From Yersinia massiliensis (GTDB lineage: Bacteria > Pseudomonadota > Gammaproteobacteria > Enterobacterales > Enterobacteriaceae): a stretch of DNA of 64,000 nucleotides. The DNA lies in assembly GCF_003048255.1 (NCBI RefSeq), contig NZ_CP028487.1:2914001-2978000 (forward strand), written 5' to 3'. The position numbers and the translations under genes are program-made. Positions within the stretch are counted from its first letter, which is position 1, and each line of letters opens with the position of its first letter. Shown here piece by piece: positions 45,558 through 53,742 of this stretch. The notes below the pieces were generated by a model. The model was not told the DNA's origin. It ran no database searches and saw only the letters and a list, made by a program, of their open reading frames with translations.

Positions 45558-47083
45558 TGTGGTGTTCCTTTATTCTCAGAGAAAGAAAACGAGCTAATAA
45601 CATCAAGCTGTTCGTAAAGGGATTGGGCCTGGCCATAGAGTTGTTCGAACAGTTCAAAACAACGCAGGTAGTGTTCGTGTAACCGAGGATCCGGCGTAAT
45701 TTCCCGTTCAATGCTGACGGTGCGGCTGACACCCTGAGCAAAACTGCTGAACAGACCAATTCCGACGCCTGCAATAATCGCGCAGCCAGTCGTACCGTTT
45801 TCTTGATTGCGAGTTTGTAGGATCGGCAGGTTATAAGCGGAGGATTTGATCTGTAACCACAGTGCACTGCGTGCGCCACCACCAGAAGCGATCATGGCAT
45901 CCGGTTCTTGTGTACAACGACGGAGTTGTTGCAGGTTACGCAATGCGGCCAGCGCAACGCCTTCCAGCACAGCGCGGTAAAGATGCTCTTGCCGGTGCTT
46001 GCGTTGCAAACCAAAGAACTGTGCCCGGGAGTTGGTATGCTCCGCCAGGCGTTCGCCGGTGAGGTAAGGCAGGAATAGCAACCCTTCGGCCCCTGGGGAG
46101 ACATTCGCCGCCAGATCAAGCATTTGTTGGTGGTTAAGGCGACTGTCGTTCAGTGCCATACGTGCCCATCTCATGGCATCACCACCGGCATCCAAAATCG
46201 TAAAGCCGCCCCAAGCGGAATTGGCCAAATGCAGGTTATTCACCCAAGGATCAAGCAATGGTTGCTTGGCTACCACGGTTAATAGGGTCGAGGTGCCGGT
46301 ACTGTCAGACGCGGTACCGGGTTGATAAACCCCAGAGCCCAACAACGTGGCAGCCATATCTGCGGCACCGGCCACGACAGGTATCCCTACGGGTAAACCG
46401 GTAGCAGCGGCAGCGGACTGATCGATCTGGCCAATCACATCGCTGGAGAGATACAGAGCAGGTAATTGATCGCGCCGCAGTTGGAATTGGTTAAGTGCCG
46501 TTTCCGACCAAGTTTGTGTGGCGCTGTCCATCAGGTAATAGCAAGAGGCTTCGCTGTAGTCGGTAGCGCGCACACCGCACAACCGGAAGTTAATATAGTC
46601 TTTCGGCATTAATACAGTGGCAACTTGTGCCCACTGTTCAGGGTGGTTCTCACGCAGCCAACATAGCTTAAAGGCGGGCCAGGCGGCGGCAGGAGGGTTG
46701 TTTAACAGCGCAAGCCACGGTTCAGGCGCTTGTTGTTGTTTAAAATTATCTACCTGCGGCTGCGAACGTTTGTCGTTCCACAATAAGGCACGATCGACCA
46801 CCAGTTCACCATCTGCATCCAGCAGAACCGTGCCATGCATTTGGCCGCAAACCCCAACGGCGGCAATGCGTGGACGATATTCGGCAAAGCGTACCAGCAA
46901 CTCTTGAGTACATTCGCAGGCGCTTTGCCACCATAGTGAAGGCGGTTGTTCAGCCCAACCGGCCTGCGGCGTGATTTGATCGTATTCGCGCTGAGCGAAG
47001 CCGAGAATTTCTCCGGTGCACATCACCAGCCCAGCGCGAGTGCTGCCAGTGCCGATATCAAGGGTAAGAAGTAAGTCTTTCAT
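45554..47083 (-). CDS. FGGY-family carbohydrate kinase
   Basis: 509 residues. ATP- and sugar-binding motifs: DIGTGSTRAGLVM, GVCGQMHGTVLL, LLWNDKRS, GAADMAATLLGSG and ASGGGARSALWLQIKSSAYN. FGGY kinases act on xylulose, ribulose, fuculose, rhamnulose, glycerol, erythritol and others. The ATG at 47083 has CAGGAG upstream. Upstream DeoC-like aldolase and downstream permease make a catabolic module. I cannot name the substrate: the deoxyribose pathway of Salmonella uses a PfkB-type kinase, so this is a different route. Confidence 0.88.
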   Translation of the reverse strand: MKDLLLTLDIGTGSTRAGLVMCTGEILGFAQREYDQITPQAGWAEQPPSLWWQSACECTQELLVRFAEYRPRIAAVGVCGQMHGTVLLDADGELVVDRALLWNDKRSQPQVDNFKQQQAPEPWLALLNNPPAAAWPAFKLCWLRENHPEQWAQVATVLMPKDYINFRLCGVRATDYSEASCYYLMDSATQTWSETALNQFQLRRDQLPALYLSSDVIGQIDQSAAAATGLPVGIPVVAGAADMAATLLGSGVYQPGTASDSTGTSTLLTVVAKQPLLDPWVNNLHLANSAWGGFTILDAGGDAMRWARMALNDSRLNHQQMLDLAANVSPGAEGLLFLPYLTGERLAEHTNSRAQFFGLQRKHRQEHLYRAVLEGVALAALRNLQQLRRCTQEPDAMIASGGGARSALWLQIKSSAYNLPILQTRNQENGTTGCAIIAGVGIGLFSSFAQGVSRTVSIEREITPDPRLHEHYLRCFELFEQLYGQAQSLYEQLDVISSFSFSENKGTPQ

Positions 47084-47163
47084 TATTATCACTCCTGGTG
47101 GGGGCAACAAGGGTGCCCCGAGAAGCGTTACACTGGTGCGTAATAGGCACCGTGTATCAGTTT

Positions 47164-47877
47164 TTAGTTATCGTTCAGTTCCGGGAACAGGCTTGGATCC
47201 TGCTCCAGTTGCTCCAACACCTGTTGGGTAGCGGCTGCGCTCATGCCGAAACGGCGGACACCCAAGCGATACAGCACTCGCACCGTGTTTAGATCGCGGA
47301 TACCACCGGCTCCTTTGATCTGGATGCGGCCACGCAGTTGATCAGCAATGATCGCCACTTTTTCTTCTGTAGCGCCGGTTGGTGCCCAGCCGGTGGAGGT
47401 TTTCACCCAAGCCATACCGACGTCTACGGCGATATCACAGACTTTGCGGATCTGCTCTTCATTTAAGTAGTGGGTTTCCAGAATGACTTTGGCTGGTACA
47501 GGCGCGGCAGCTTCTACCACCCGGCGCAGATCTTCACGCACGTAGTCGTAATCACCGGAAAGAACTTTGCCGATGTTCACCACCATATCAATCTCACGAG
47601 CGCCATCGACAATCAGTTGTCGGACCTCTTGCACCTTAATATCTGTGGCATGACCACCACCGGGAAAGCCTACTGGGCCACCGATCATGACGTCTGCACG
47701 GCCTTGTTCTGGCAGCAAGGTGCTGAGAAAACGTGTCCAGCACGGCAGGACGTGAACGGAGATAATGTGGTAATGGCTTGCCAATTCAGCACAGTGGCGA
47801 ACATCTGCTTCGGTATTTGTGGCTTGGACGGCGCTCAGATCAATGAGCCGTGCCATGCGTTTTGTAGTTTCATTCAT
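47164..47877 (-). CDS. DeoC-like class I aldolase
   Basis: 237 residues, TIM-barrel. VKTSTGWAPTGAT contains the Schiff-base lysine of deoxyribose-phosphate aldolase, and KGAGGIRD the second conserved lysine; GGPVGFPGGGH and REIDMVVNIG are other family motifs. Canonical DeoC cuts deoxyribose-5-phosphate to acetaldehyde and glyceraldehyde-3-phosphate. Linked to an FGGY kinase rather than nucleoside genes, so it may act on a different ketose or deoxysugar phosphate. First gene of the operon, with an 80-base gap containing a short hairpin before the kinase. Confidence 0.88.
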   Translation of the reverse strand: MNETTKRMARLIDLSAVQATNTEADVRHCAELASHYHIISVHVLPCWTRFLSTLLPEQGRADVMIGGPVGFPGGGHATDIKVQEVRQLIVDGAREIDMVVNIGKVLSGDYDYVREDLRRVVEAAAPVPAKVILETHYLNEEQIRKVCDIAVDVGMAWVKTSTGWAPTGATEEKVAIIADQLRGRIQIKGAGGIRDLNTVRVLYRLGVRRFGMSAAATQQVLEQLEQDPSLFPELNDN

Positions 47878-47961
47878 TATCAATGTCTCTCTTTTGCTTT
47901 CATTTGATTTCATTTTTGACCTTACTCGCTTTTATATACATTTAAAAACCAGTACTTCAAC

Positions 47962-47983
47962 AAATGTGATCTGTTTTGCAGTT
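47962..47983. promoter_or_regulatory. Candidate CRP site upstream of the DeoC-like operon
   Basis: AAATGTGATCT matches one half of the CRP consensus at 11 of 11 positions; the other half is weak. It is about 85 bases upstream of the aldolase ATG. CAACAAA and TTTGTTG at 47958-48000 form a wide inverted repeat around it and might be the DeoR-type operator. Confidence 0.45.
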
Positions 47984-48489
47984 TTTTGATTGTTTTGTTG
48001 ATGGGGATGAATGTCAGAGAGAAGGCAGTGAGGTGATTGGAGCTTCGCCCTCAACTGAGGGTCAGCGGCCAACAATGGATTTTGATATTGAGCGAGACTA
48101 TGGCTTGTTTGAAGGGACCACCACGGAAGCCTTGTTCACACTGGCCCCCCAGTGATATCGCGCAGCTATTCCTTGGCAAATTGCATCGCCCAATGGGGAC
48201 ATTGGCTGAGACTGCGCCATTGCGCAAAATAGTGGTTAAGGTTGCGAATCATCTGCTGTAATACGATTTTGCTAAGGTTTTATCCAGCAAGCAATCGTGT
48301 CTTTCAGGTCTTTCCGCATCAATTTAGCAGCATCTAAATTCGATACTCTCAGAACCGATTGACCCGATTTCTATCGGGCCGAATGGTGGGGACTTATCTT
48401 CATCGCAGACGATATCTATCCTAATCTCAATCAATTTAGTCTAATCACAGCGAATGGAGAATGGCATACCAGAAAAATCAAAAACAAAA
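47984..48489. other. Gene-free DNA between the sugar operon and the prophage end
   Basis: About 500 bases with no credible gene. A short ORF (48037-48261) has no ribosome site or family features. CCCGAT-TTCT-ATCGGG at about 48362-48377 is a small hairpin. The sequence looks like chromosomal remnant DNA. Confidence 0.4.
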
Positions 48490-48543
48490 AATCCCAATCT
48501 TTTTAAGAGATTGGGATTCGAAGATGGCGGAGGAGGAGGGATT
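48490..48543 (-). other. tRNA-3'-end-like sequence with terminator: candidate prophage attachment site
   Basis: TGGCGGAGGAGGAGGGATT at 48525-48543 reads on the minus strand as an end of the form TCCTCCGCCA, like the 3' end of tRNA-Ser, but the T-arm is disrupted (GATTCTAATC instead of GTTCGAATC). Right after it on the minus strand is a terminator (AATCCCAATCT / AGATTGGGATT, then TTTTTT, 48490-48518), as often follows a tRNA. No full tRNA is encoded here. The arrangement fits an att site where only the 3' core lies on this side. Confidence 0.45.
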
Positions 48544-49071
48544 AGAATCAAGTAGTCAACATGATGATATTTAATATAATTATTGAGTTATATCTACATT
48601 ACTATACACATATCTATACACGTAATATTCTCCTAAATTGAGTAATATTCCTGCGCGTCATGGTCAGTAACGAGGTTAGTTCACTATTTTGCATACATAC
48701 ACAATATTCGCAACTATCAAGCTGAGTGTTTATTGACCTTCGATTTAACAGTCGATTATGGATTAGGGATCGCGAAAAAAATTTCTCTATATATAACCAG
48801 AAAGTGGTCGGTTCGGTAGGTTCAGTCGGTTCACGCTCTTATCCATCTGATTTATATTAGATATTTATTTTATTTTGAACCGACCCACGGTAGGTTCATC
48901 TCTCCATAAAGTCGGTTCAGCACCCAACCATATTGATGAAAATTAAATTAAAACATTGATTAATATGAATATTAATTTAAATTAGCTAAAGCCGTGATCG
49001 TCACCATCAAATTATCAAGTAAAGAAAAATAGTTTTGCAGAAAGACTTTTCAACAGGAGTAAAATTTATTA
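48544..49071. other. AT-rich prophage-edge region without genes
   Basis: About 530 bases, very AT-rich. TCGGTTC or GTCGGTTC recurs at 48816-48907 (four times within about 95 bases) among GGTTCA-type motifs. No ORF is credible. Confidence 0.35.
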
Positions 49072-49087
49072 CTGTATATAAATACAG
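49072..49087 (+). promoter_or_regulatory. LexA (SOS) box
   Basis: CTGT-ATATAAAT-ACAG is a perfect CTG-N10-CAG LexA operator, 22 bases before the first DinI-like gene; TATATAAAT inside it can serve as the -10 region. Confidence 0.9.
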
Positions 49088-49109
49088 TTAATTGATAGGG
49101 CGTGAAATC

Positions 49110-49352
49110 ATGAAAGTTGAACTGGTTTACGATAAGCGAAACGTGAAAGAGATACCAGGTGCCAATGACCTTATCCTGGCTGAACTAACCAAGCGCGTAC
49201 ACCGTGTCTTCCCTAAAGCTGAGGTCAAGGTTAAGCCAATGCAAGCGAACGGCATCAATACCGACGCCAGCAAAGGTGATAAGGCTATTCTCAATCGGCT
49301 GGTTGAGGAAATGTTTGATGAAGCAGATCAGTGGCTGGTTATCGATCTTTAA
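49110..49352 (+). CDS. DinI-like SOS modulator (first copy)
   Basis: 80-residue DinI-family protein; DinI binds RecA filaments and tunes LexA, UmuD and phage repressor cleavage. KVELVYDKRNVKEIPGANDL and an acidic C-terminal helix (VEEMFDEADQWLVIDL) are typical. The ATG at 49110 rather than the ORF start at 49092 fits family length. Directly controlled by the LexA box. Found in many lambdoid-type prophages. Confidence 0.88.
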   Translation: MKVELVYDKRNVKEIPGANDLILAELTKRVHRVFPKAEVKVKPMQANGINTDASKGDKAILNRLVEEMFDEADQWLVIDL

Positions 49353-49366
49353 TTTGAGGGGGATTT

Positions 49367-49612
49367 ATGCTGCGTGTCGAAGTGACGATAGATAAGCTGA
49401 ACGCCAAGAGCTTTCCGGTTGGCTACACTGATGCTCTTACCAAAGAGTTGACGAACCGCCTCAGTGATAAATTCAATAACTTTGTCGTGAAGGTGAGATT
49501 TGCAGGTGCCAACGGGTTAACCGTTCTTGGTGGGATGCCTGACGACAAAGAAGTGATTCAGGAGATTTTGCAGGAAACGTGGGAAAGTGCGGATGACTGG
49601 TTTCAGGCTTAA
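49367..49612 (+). CDS. DinI-like SOS modulator (second copy)
   Basis: 81-residue second DinI-family protein, 14 bases downstream, with the same layout: MLRVEVTIDKLNAKSFPVGY, then KVRFAGANGLTVLGGMPDDK and an acidic end (LQETWESADDWFQA). GAGGGG lies seven bases before the ATG. Diverged from the first copy, so an old duplication or two independent recruitments. Confidence 0.85.
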   Translation: MLRVEVTIDKLNAKSFPVGYTDALTKELTNRLSDKFNNFVVKVRFAGANGLTVLGGMPDDKEVIQEILQETWESADDWFQA

Positions 49613-49832
49613 CACCTTCTATCTGACCGGTTACCTACCGGCTACTCCCTCCCCGATATCCCCCCAGTATTTGTGGAGCAATGAATCTGTTCTATGATGC
49701 CAACCACATTGATGAAAACTTAATACAATTATTAATATTATTTTAAACTGATTATTTGGATACGGAAATTTAGATACTTAAACGAAAAACAGGAATATTC
49801 CTACAAAACCAACCCTAGTATCTGATTATTTT

Positions 49833-49856
49833 TTGACCTAAATCACGTTATCGTGA
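49833..49856. promoter_or_regulatory. FNR-like site and palindrome upstream of the autotransporter
   Basis: TTGAC-CTAA-ATCAC (49833-49846) resembles an FNR half-and-half site and overlaps TCACG-TTAT-CGTGA (49843-49856), a perfect 5-bp inverted repeat. They lie about 130 bases before the autotransporter ATG. Confidence 0.35.
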
Positions 49857-49978
49857 GTTCATGAATTATCGTTGCAGTAATAAATTTGATGCTCATGTGT
49901 ATTTTAAAAAGTAAACGAGAATTCATATTAATAAACTTATTCTTTTTATCATATTTTATATCTGGGCCATTACTTAAA

Positions 49979-52900
49979 ATGAAAAAATTTAACTACAAAT
50001 TATCTTGTATCGCCTTAACTATTATATCTGCGATTAGTACTACAACTTCTTATGCTGACATCGGTTTTACAGGTGATGTAATACCCGACTTACCTGACTG
50101 GGATATTCCAGGGGTAATAATAATTGGTAATACGTCATTTGGTGCTATGGATATTTTCAATGGTGGACCGTTGAACAGCGGAAGTGGTGGAACGTTAACC
50201 AGCGGAAATGTAGCCGCTGGGCTATGGAGCTATATTGGTTATAGTTCTACAGCTACCGGTGAGGTAGTTATTACTGGCTCTGACTCTAAGTGGATAAATA
50301 ACGGGGTGCTCTTTGTTGGTTATAACGGTAACGGCACATTACTGATAGCGGATGGAGGAGTTGTAAATAACCCTGTTAACGCGACACATGTTGGTTTTGG
50401 TGTTGGGGCTGTTGGTTATCTTGAAGTCAGTGGAACTGATTCACAATTAATCAACGGCGGTGAGTTACGCATTGGTGGCGAAAATGACAGTAATGGCATG
50501 ATGCGAATTACCGATGGTGCTGTAGTCACTAACCAAAATGATGCTGATATTGCGTATCGCCCAGGTTCAACCGGTAGCGTTGAAGTCACAGGTCTAGGCT
50601 CAATCTGGAATGCCGGTAATCGTATGTTCATCGGCCATGAAGGTGATGGCAGTCTTAAAATCACCAGTGGCGGCGTTGTTACCACGGCAACGAAAGCAAG
50701 CGTTGCGGCAGGAACGACTTCAACCGGTTATGTAGAAGTGAACGGTGCAGGTTCCCGCTGGCAAGTGGGTACTTTACTTGATATAGGAACAAATGGCCCT
50801 GCCACCATGGTAGTTTCTGATGGTGGTGTAGTAACCAGTCAAAGCGGGAATATTAACGACTCTATCGGAGTGGTAGAAATTACCGGCACCGACTCTCGTT
50901 GGGATAATGCCGAGACCCTGCAAATTGGTTCGTTTTACGCATCAGTAGGTTCTAATAGTACTCTAAATATCACTAATGGTGGCGTTGTAACTGATAGTTT
51001 TGGTTATGTTGGTGCAGGGAAAGATGCCACTGGCCGAGTAAATATCTCAGGTACAGATTCTTCTTGGCACAACGCTAACAGCTTGGTTATTGGTAACAGT
51101 GGGAATGGCTCTGTCGTCGTCTCCGATGGCGGGAGTCTCAGTAGTTCTGGTAGCTATGTCGGCTATACCGCTGGCTCAAAAGGTGACGTTTTGGTCACTG
51201 GTGTTAACTCCAATTGGGTTAATACAGGTGATATTCGTTTTGGGGAGTTTGGCGGTAACGCCTCACTGACTATTAATAACAGTGGGACTGTTCAAACCGA
51301 TAATTTAACCATTGCTAAAGATGCAACTTCAATCGGAGTACTGAATATTGGTAGCGCAGCTAATTATACTGCGTCATTAGCCGGTTATATTAATACACCA
51401 CTTATTACCTTAGGGAGCGGTGATAGCTCAATTGTCTTTAACCATATTGATACTGATTATCAGTTTAATTCTGCCATTGCTGGCAGTGGTAAAGTGGCCG
51501 TTTACAGTGGTATGACGGTATTAAATGGCGTAAATACCTATAGTGGTACGACAACAGTTAATGCTGGCATCTTAAAGGCTGGTGCTGCAAGCAGCTTCAG
51601 TACAGCTTCCGAATATATTGTCGAGACTGCGGGGGAACTGGATTTAGCCGGTTTCGACCAGACACTGAACAGTCTAAGTAATAGCGGTACTGTGAGCCTT
51701 AACGGTGTACCAGGTACGATTCTGACGGTATCCGGTAATTACATCGGCAACGATGGCTTGCTCAATTTTAATTCTCTATTAAATAATGACACTTCAGCTA
51801 CTGATAAATTGGTCGTTAATGGCAATACTTCTGGCACAACTCGTGTGGGCGTGACTAACTTGGGTGGTAGTGGCGCAACAACATTGAATGGTATCGAACT
51901 GATTGAGGTTAATGGGCTGTCAAGCGGTGAGTTTGTTAAGCAGGGGCGTATTGTTGCCGGTGTCTATGATTACTCTCTGGCGCGTGGTGTAGGGATAAAT
52001 GCCAGCAACTGGTATCTGACCAGCACAGCAACATCGGTTCCACCTGCTGAACCTGCTGAACCTGCTGAACCTGCTGAACCACCAGTGATGGTCAACCGGC
52101 CAGAAGCTGGCAGTTACACTGCTAACCTGGCAACTGCCAATAGCATGTTTATAACGAGTCTCAATGACCGCATGGGTGAAACCCAGTATATTGATGCATT
52201 GACCGGTGAACATAAAGTGACCAGCCTGTGGTTGCGTAACGAAGGTGGGCATAACCGTTCACGTGATGCATCGGGGCAATTGAATACACAAGCTAATCGT
52301 TATGTCCTGCAACTGGGCGGTGATATTGCTCAGTGGAGTAATAACAACACGGACCGTTTCCATCTAGGTATTATGGCTGGATATGGCAATAGCAAGAGTA
52401 CGACTGTTTCACAAGTGTCTGGCTATAGCTCTAAAGGCTCAATCGACGGCTACAGCGCCGGTGTATACGGTACCTGGTACGCGAATAGCGAAGACAAGTC
52501 CGGATTATACGTAGATAGCTGGGCGCAATACAGCTGGTTCAACAACACGGTCAATGGTCAGGATTTAGCTTCTGAAGAGTACAAGTCTAAGGGCGTAAGC
52601 GCCTCAGTCGAAAGTGGCTATACCTTTAAAATCGGTGAGAATGCGTCGAAAAACGCCAGTTACTTTATCCAGCCGAAAGCGCAGGTGACATGGATGGGTG
52701 TTAAAGCGGACGACCATAAAGAAGCCAATGGGACAAATATATCCGGTGAAGGTGATGGAAACATCCAGACCCGTATGGGGGTGAAAGCCTTTATGAATGG
52801 CTACGCCGATCAGGATAAAGGTAAAGATCGTGTATTCCAACCGTTTGTGGAAGCCAACTGGATCCACAATACTAATGATTTCGGCACTACGATGGACGGT

Positions 52901-53065
52901 ATGACGGTTAAGCAAGACGGTGCGGCCAATATTGGTGAGCTGAAAGTGGGTGTGGAAGGCCAGATTAATAAGAAATTGAATGTCTGGGGTAATGTCGGCC
53001 AGCAAATTGGTAACAAAGGTTACAGCGATACAGCTGTAATGCTAGGAGTTAAATACAACTTCTAA
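49979..53065 (+). CDS. Large autotransporter adhesin (type Va) carried in the prophage arm
   Basis: 1028 residues from the chosen ATG; an in-frame start at 49886 would add 31 residues. Signal peptide to about residue 26 (LTIISAISTTTSYA-DIGF). The passenger holds about ten imperfect repeats of 30-50 residues with the pattern VxxTGxxSxWxNxxxLxIGxxGxGxLxIxxGGxV, a beta-helix type unit. A PATR-like segment (GSGKVAVYSGMTVLNGVNTY onward) follows at about 510-550, then a linker with four Pro-Ala-Glu repeats and a C-terminal beta-barrel of about 290 residues ending in ...MLGVKYNF. No protease motif was seen. Function, probably adhesion or autoaggregation, is inferred. Confidence 0.9.
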   Translation: MKKFNYKLSCIALTIISAISTTTSYADIGFTGDVIPDLPDWDIPGVIIIGNTSFGAMDIFNGGPLNSGSGGTLTSGNVAAGLWSYIGYSSTATGEVVITGSDSKWINNGVLFVGYNGNGTLLIADGGVVNNPVNATHVGFGVGAVGYLEVSGTDSQLINGGELRIGGENDSNGMMRITDGAVVTNQNDADIAYRPGSTGSVEVTGLGSIWNAGNRMFIGHEGDGSLKITSGGVVTTATKASVAAGTTSTGYVEVNGAGSRWQVGTLLDIGTNGPATMVVSDGGVVTSQSGNINDSIGVVEITGTDSRWDNAETLQIGSFYASVGSNSTLNITNGGVVTDSFGYVGAGKDATGRVNISGTDSSWHNANSLVIGNSGNGSVVVSDGGSLSSSGSYVGYTAGSKGDVLVTGVNSNWVNTGDIRFGEFGGNASLTINNSGTVQTDNLTIAKDATSIGVLNIGSAANYTASLAGYINTPLITLGSGDSSIVFNHIDTDYQFNSAIAGSGKVAVYSGMTVLNGVNTYSGTTTVNAGILKAGAASSFSTASEYIVETAGELDLAGFDQTLNSLSNSGTVSLNGVPGTILTVSGNYIGNDGLLNFNSLLNNDTSATDKLVVNGNTSGTTRVGVTNLGGSGATTLNGIELIEVNGLSSGEFVKQGRIVAGVYDYSLARGVGINASNWYLTSTATSVPPAEPAEPAEPAEPPVMVNRPEAGSYTANLATANSMFITSLNDRMGETQYIDALTGEHKVTSLWLRNEGGHNRSRDASGQLNTQANRYVLQLGGDIAQWSNNNTDRFHLGIMAGYGNSKSTTVSQVSGYSSKGSIDGYSAGVYGTWYANSEDKSGLYVDSWAQYSWFNNTVNGQDLASEEYKSKGVSASVESGYTFKIGENASKNASYFIQPKAQVTWMGVKADDHKEANGTNISGEGDGNIQTRMGVKAFMNGYADQDKGKDRVFQPFVEANWIHNTNDFGTTMDGMTVKQDGAANIGELKVGVEGQINKKLNVWGNVGQQIGNKGYSDTAVMLGVKYNF
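52043..52078 (+). repeat. Four tandem CCTGCTGAA repeats in the autotransporter linker
   Basis: Exact 9-bp unit repeated four times, encoding Pro-Ala-Glu repeats between passenger and barrel. In-frame, so copy number changes would vary linker length without breaking the gene. Confidence 0.9.
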
Positions 53066-53093
53066 TACTGGTTAAAAAATATAGGTATACAGA

Positions 53094-53117
53094 CCGGGCA
53101 ATTAAGCCCGGCTTTTG
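53094..53117 (+). terminator. Terminator of the autotransporter gene
   Basis: CCGGGC-AATTAA-GCCCGG followed by CTTTTG, 29 bases after the stop codon and just before the convergent tail fibre assembly gene. Confidence 0.8.
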
Positions 53118-53118
53118 T

Positions 53119-53742
53119 TTACACTTTAGGCGCTACAGGCCATTCAATATCTGGCGCTTTTGATGTGTCAATACGGTTCAGTAAGACGCGGTAAGTTTTC
53201 CAAGCGAGGAGCTGGGTGAAATCGTCATCCGTTGCCATGCCGGTATCTACCGCATCTTGCAGCGGTGCAATTTTTGCCGCTGCTGCATTTAGTAATCGGG
53301 TTTTCTTTTCTTCCGCTTCCTGCGTTGCTGCGGCTTGTTGCAATGCTTTATCTGTTACCCATTTCGCGCCGTTCCATTTGTCGAAATCGGTATTCGGGGC
53401 CAGTAACGTCAATATATCCGGCAACTCGCCAATAAAGCTGATTTCTTCTGGTTGGCCGGTTTCAGTGCTGTATGCAGTCTTGCCGCGCAAGTCAGTTACG
53501 ATTTCCCATGCATTGCCAGCATCGTTCCGGCGTACGGCCTTATCTGGCTCGGTGGGTAATACAGGCGAGTCAGCATAACCACTGGCGGGCAAGCTAACAC
53601 CTAACGGCAGGTACTCATTACTGGCACCAACATATTCGCGAGAATCTGGATTCGCGCTATAAACAACTATCCATCCTTCAGTAATAGACAGTCCATCTTC
53701 TCCCAACTGCGCTGCGGCGATTTCCAGTGAATATTTAGTCAT
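53119..53742 (-). CDS. Tail fibre assembly protein (Tfa family)
   Basis: 207 residues. C-terminal half (residues 110-200, DKWNGAKWVTDKALQQAAA, followed by DDDFTQLLAWKTYRVLLNRI) is the conserved Tfa chaperone domain that helps fold the tail fibre. Starts at TAATG overlapping the fibre gene stop. Confidence 0.9.
   Translation of the reverse strand: MTKYSLEIAAAQLGEDGLSITEGWIVVYSANPDSREYVGASNEYLPLGVSLPASGYADSPVLPTEPDKAVRRNDAGNAWEIVTDLRGKTAYSTETGQPEEISFIGELPDILTLLAPNTDFDKWNGAKWVTDKALQQAAATQEAEEKKTRLLNAAAAKIAPLQDAVDTGMATDDDFTQLLAWKTYRVLLNRIDTSKAPDIEWPVAPKV

Noticed and set aside
48037..48261. 74-codon ORF between the DeoC-like operon and the prophage
   Set aside because: No ribosome site, no recognisable domain, composition not protein-like.
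48525..48543. Possible tRNA gene
   Set aside because: Only a 3'-end-like segment with a disrupted T-arm; no D-arm or anticodon arm nearby, so not a functional tRNA.
51000..51400. Passenger repeats of the autotransporter considered as a CRISPR or satellite array
   Set aside because: Repeats are in-frame protein-level repeats with variable DNA and no spacers; no cas genes are present.
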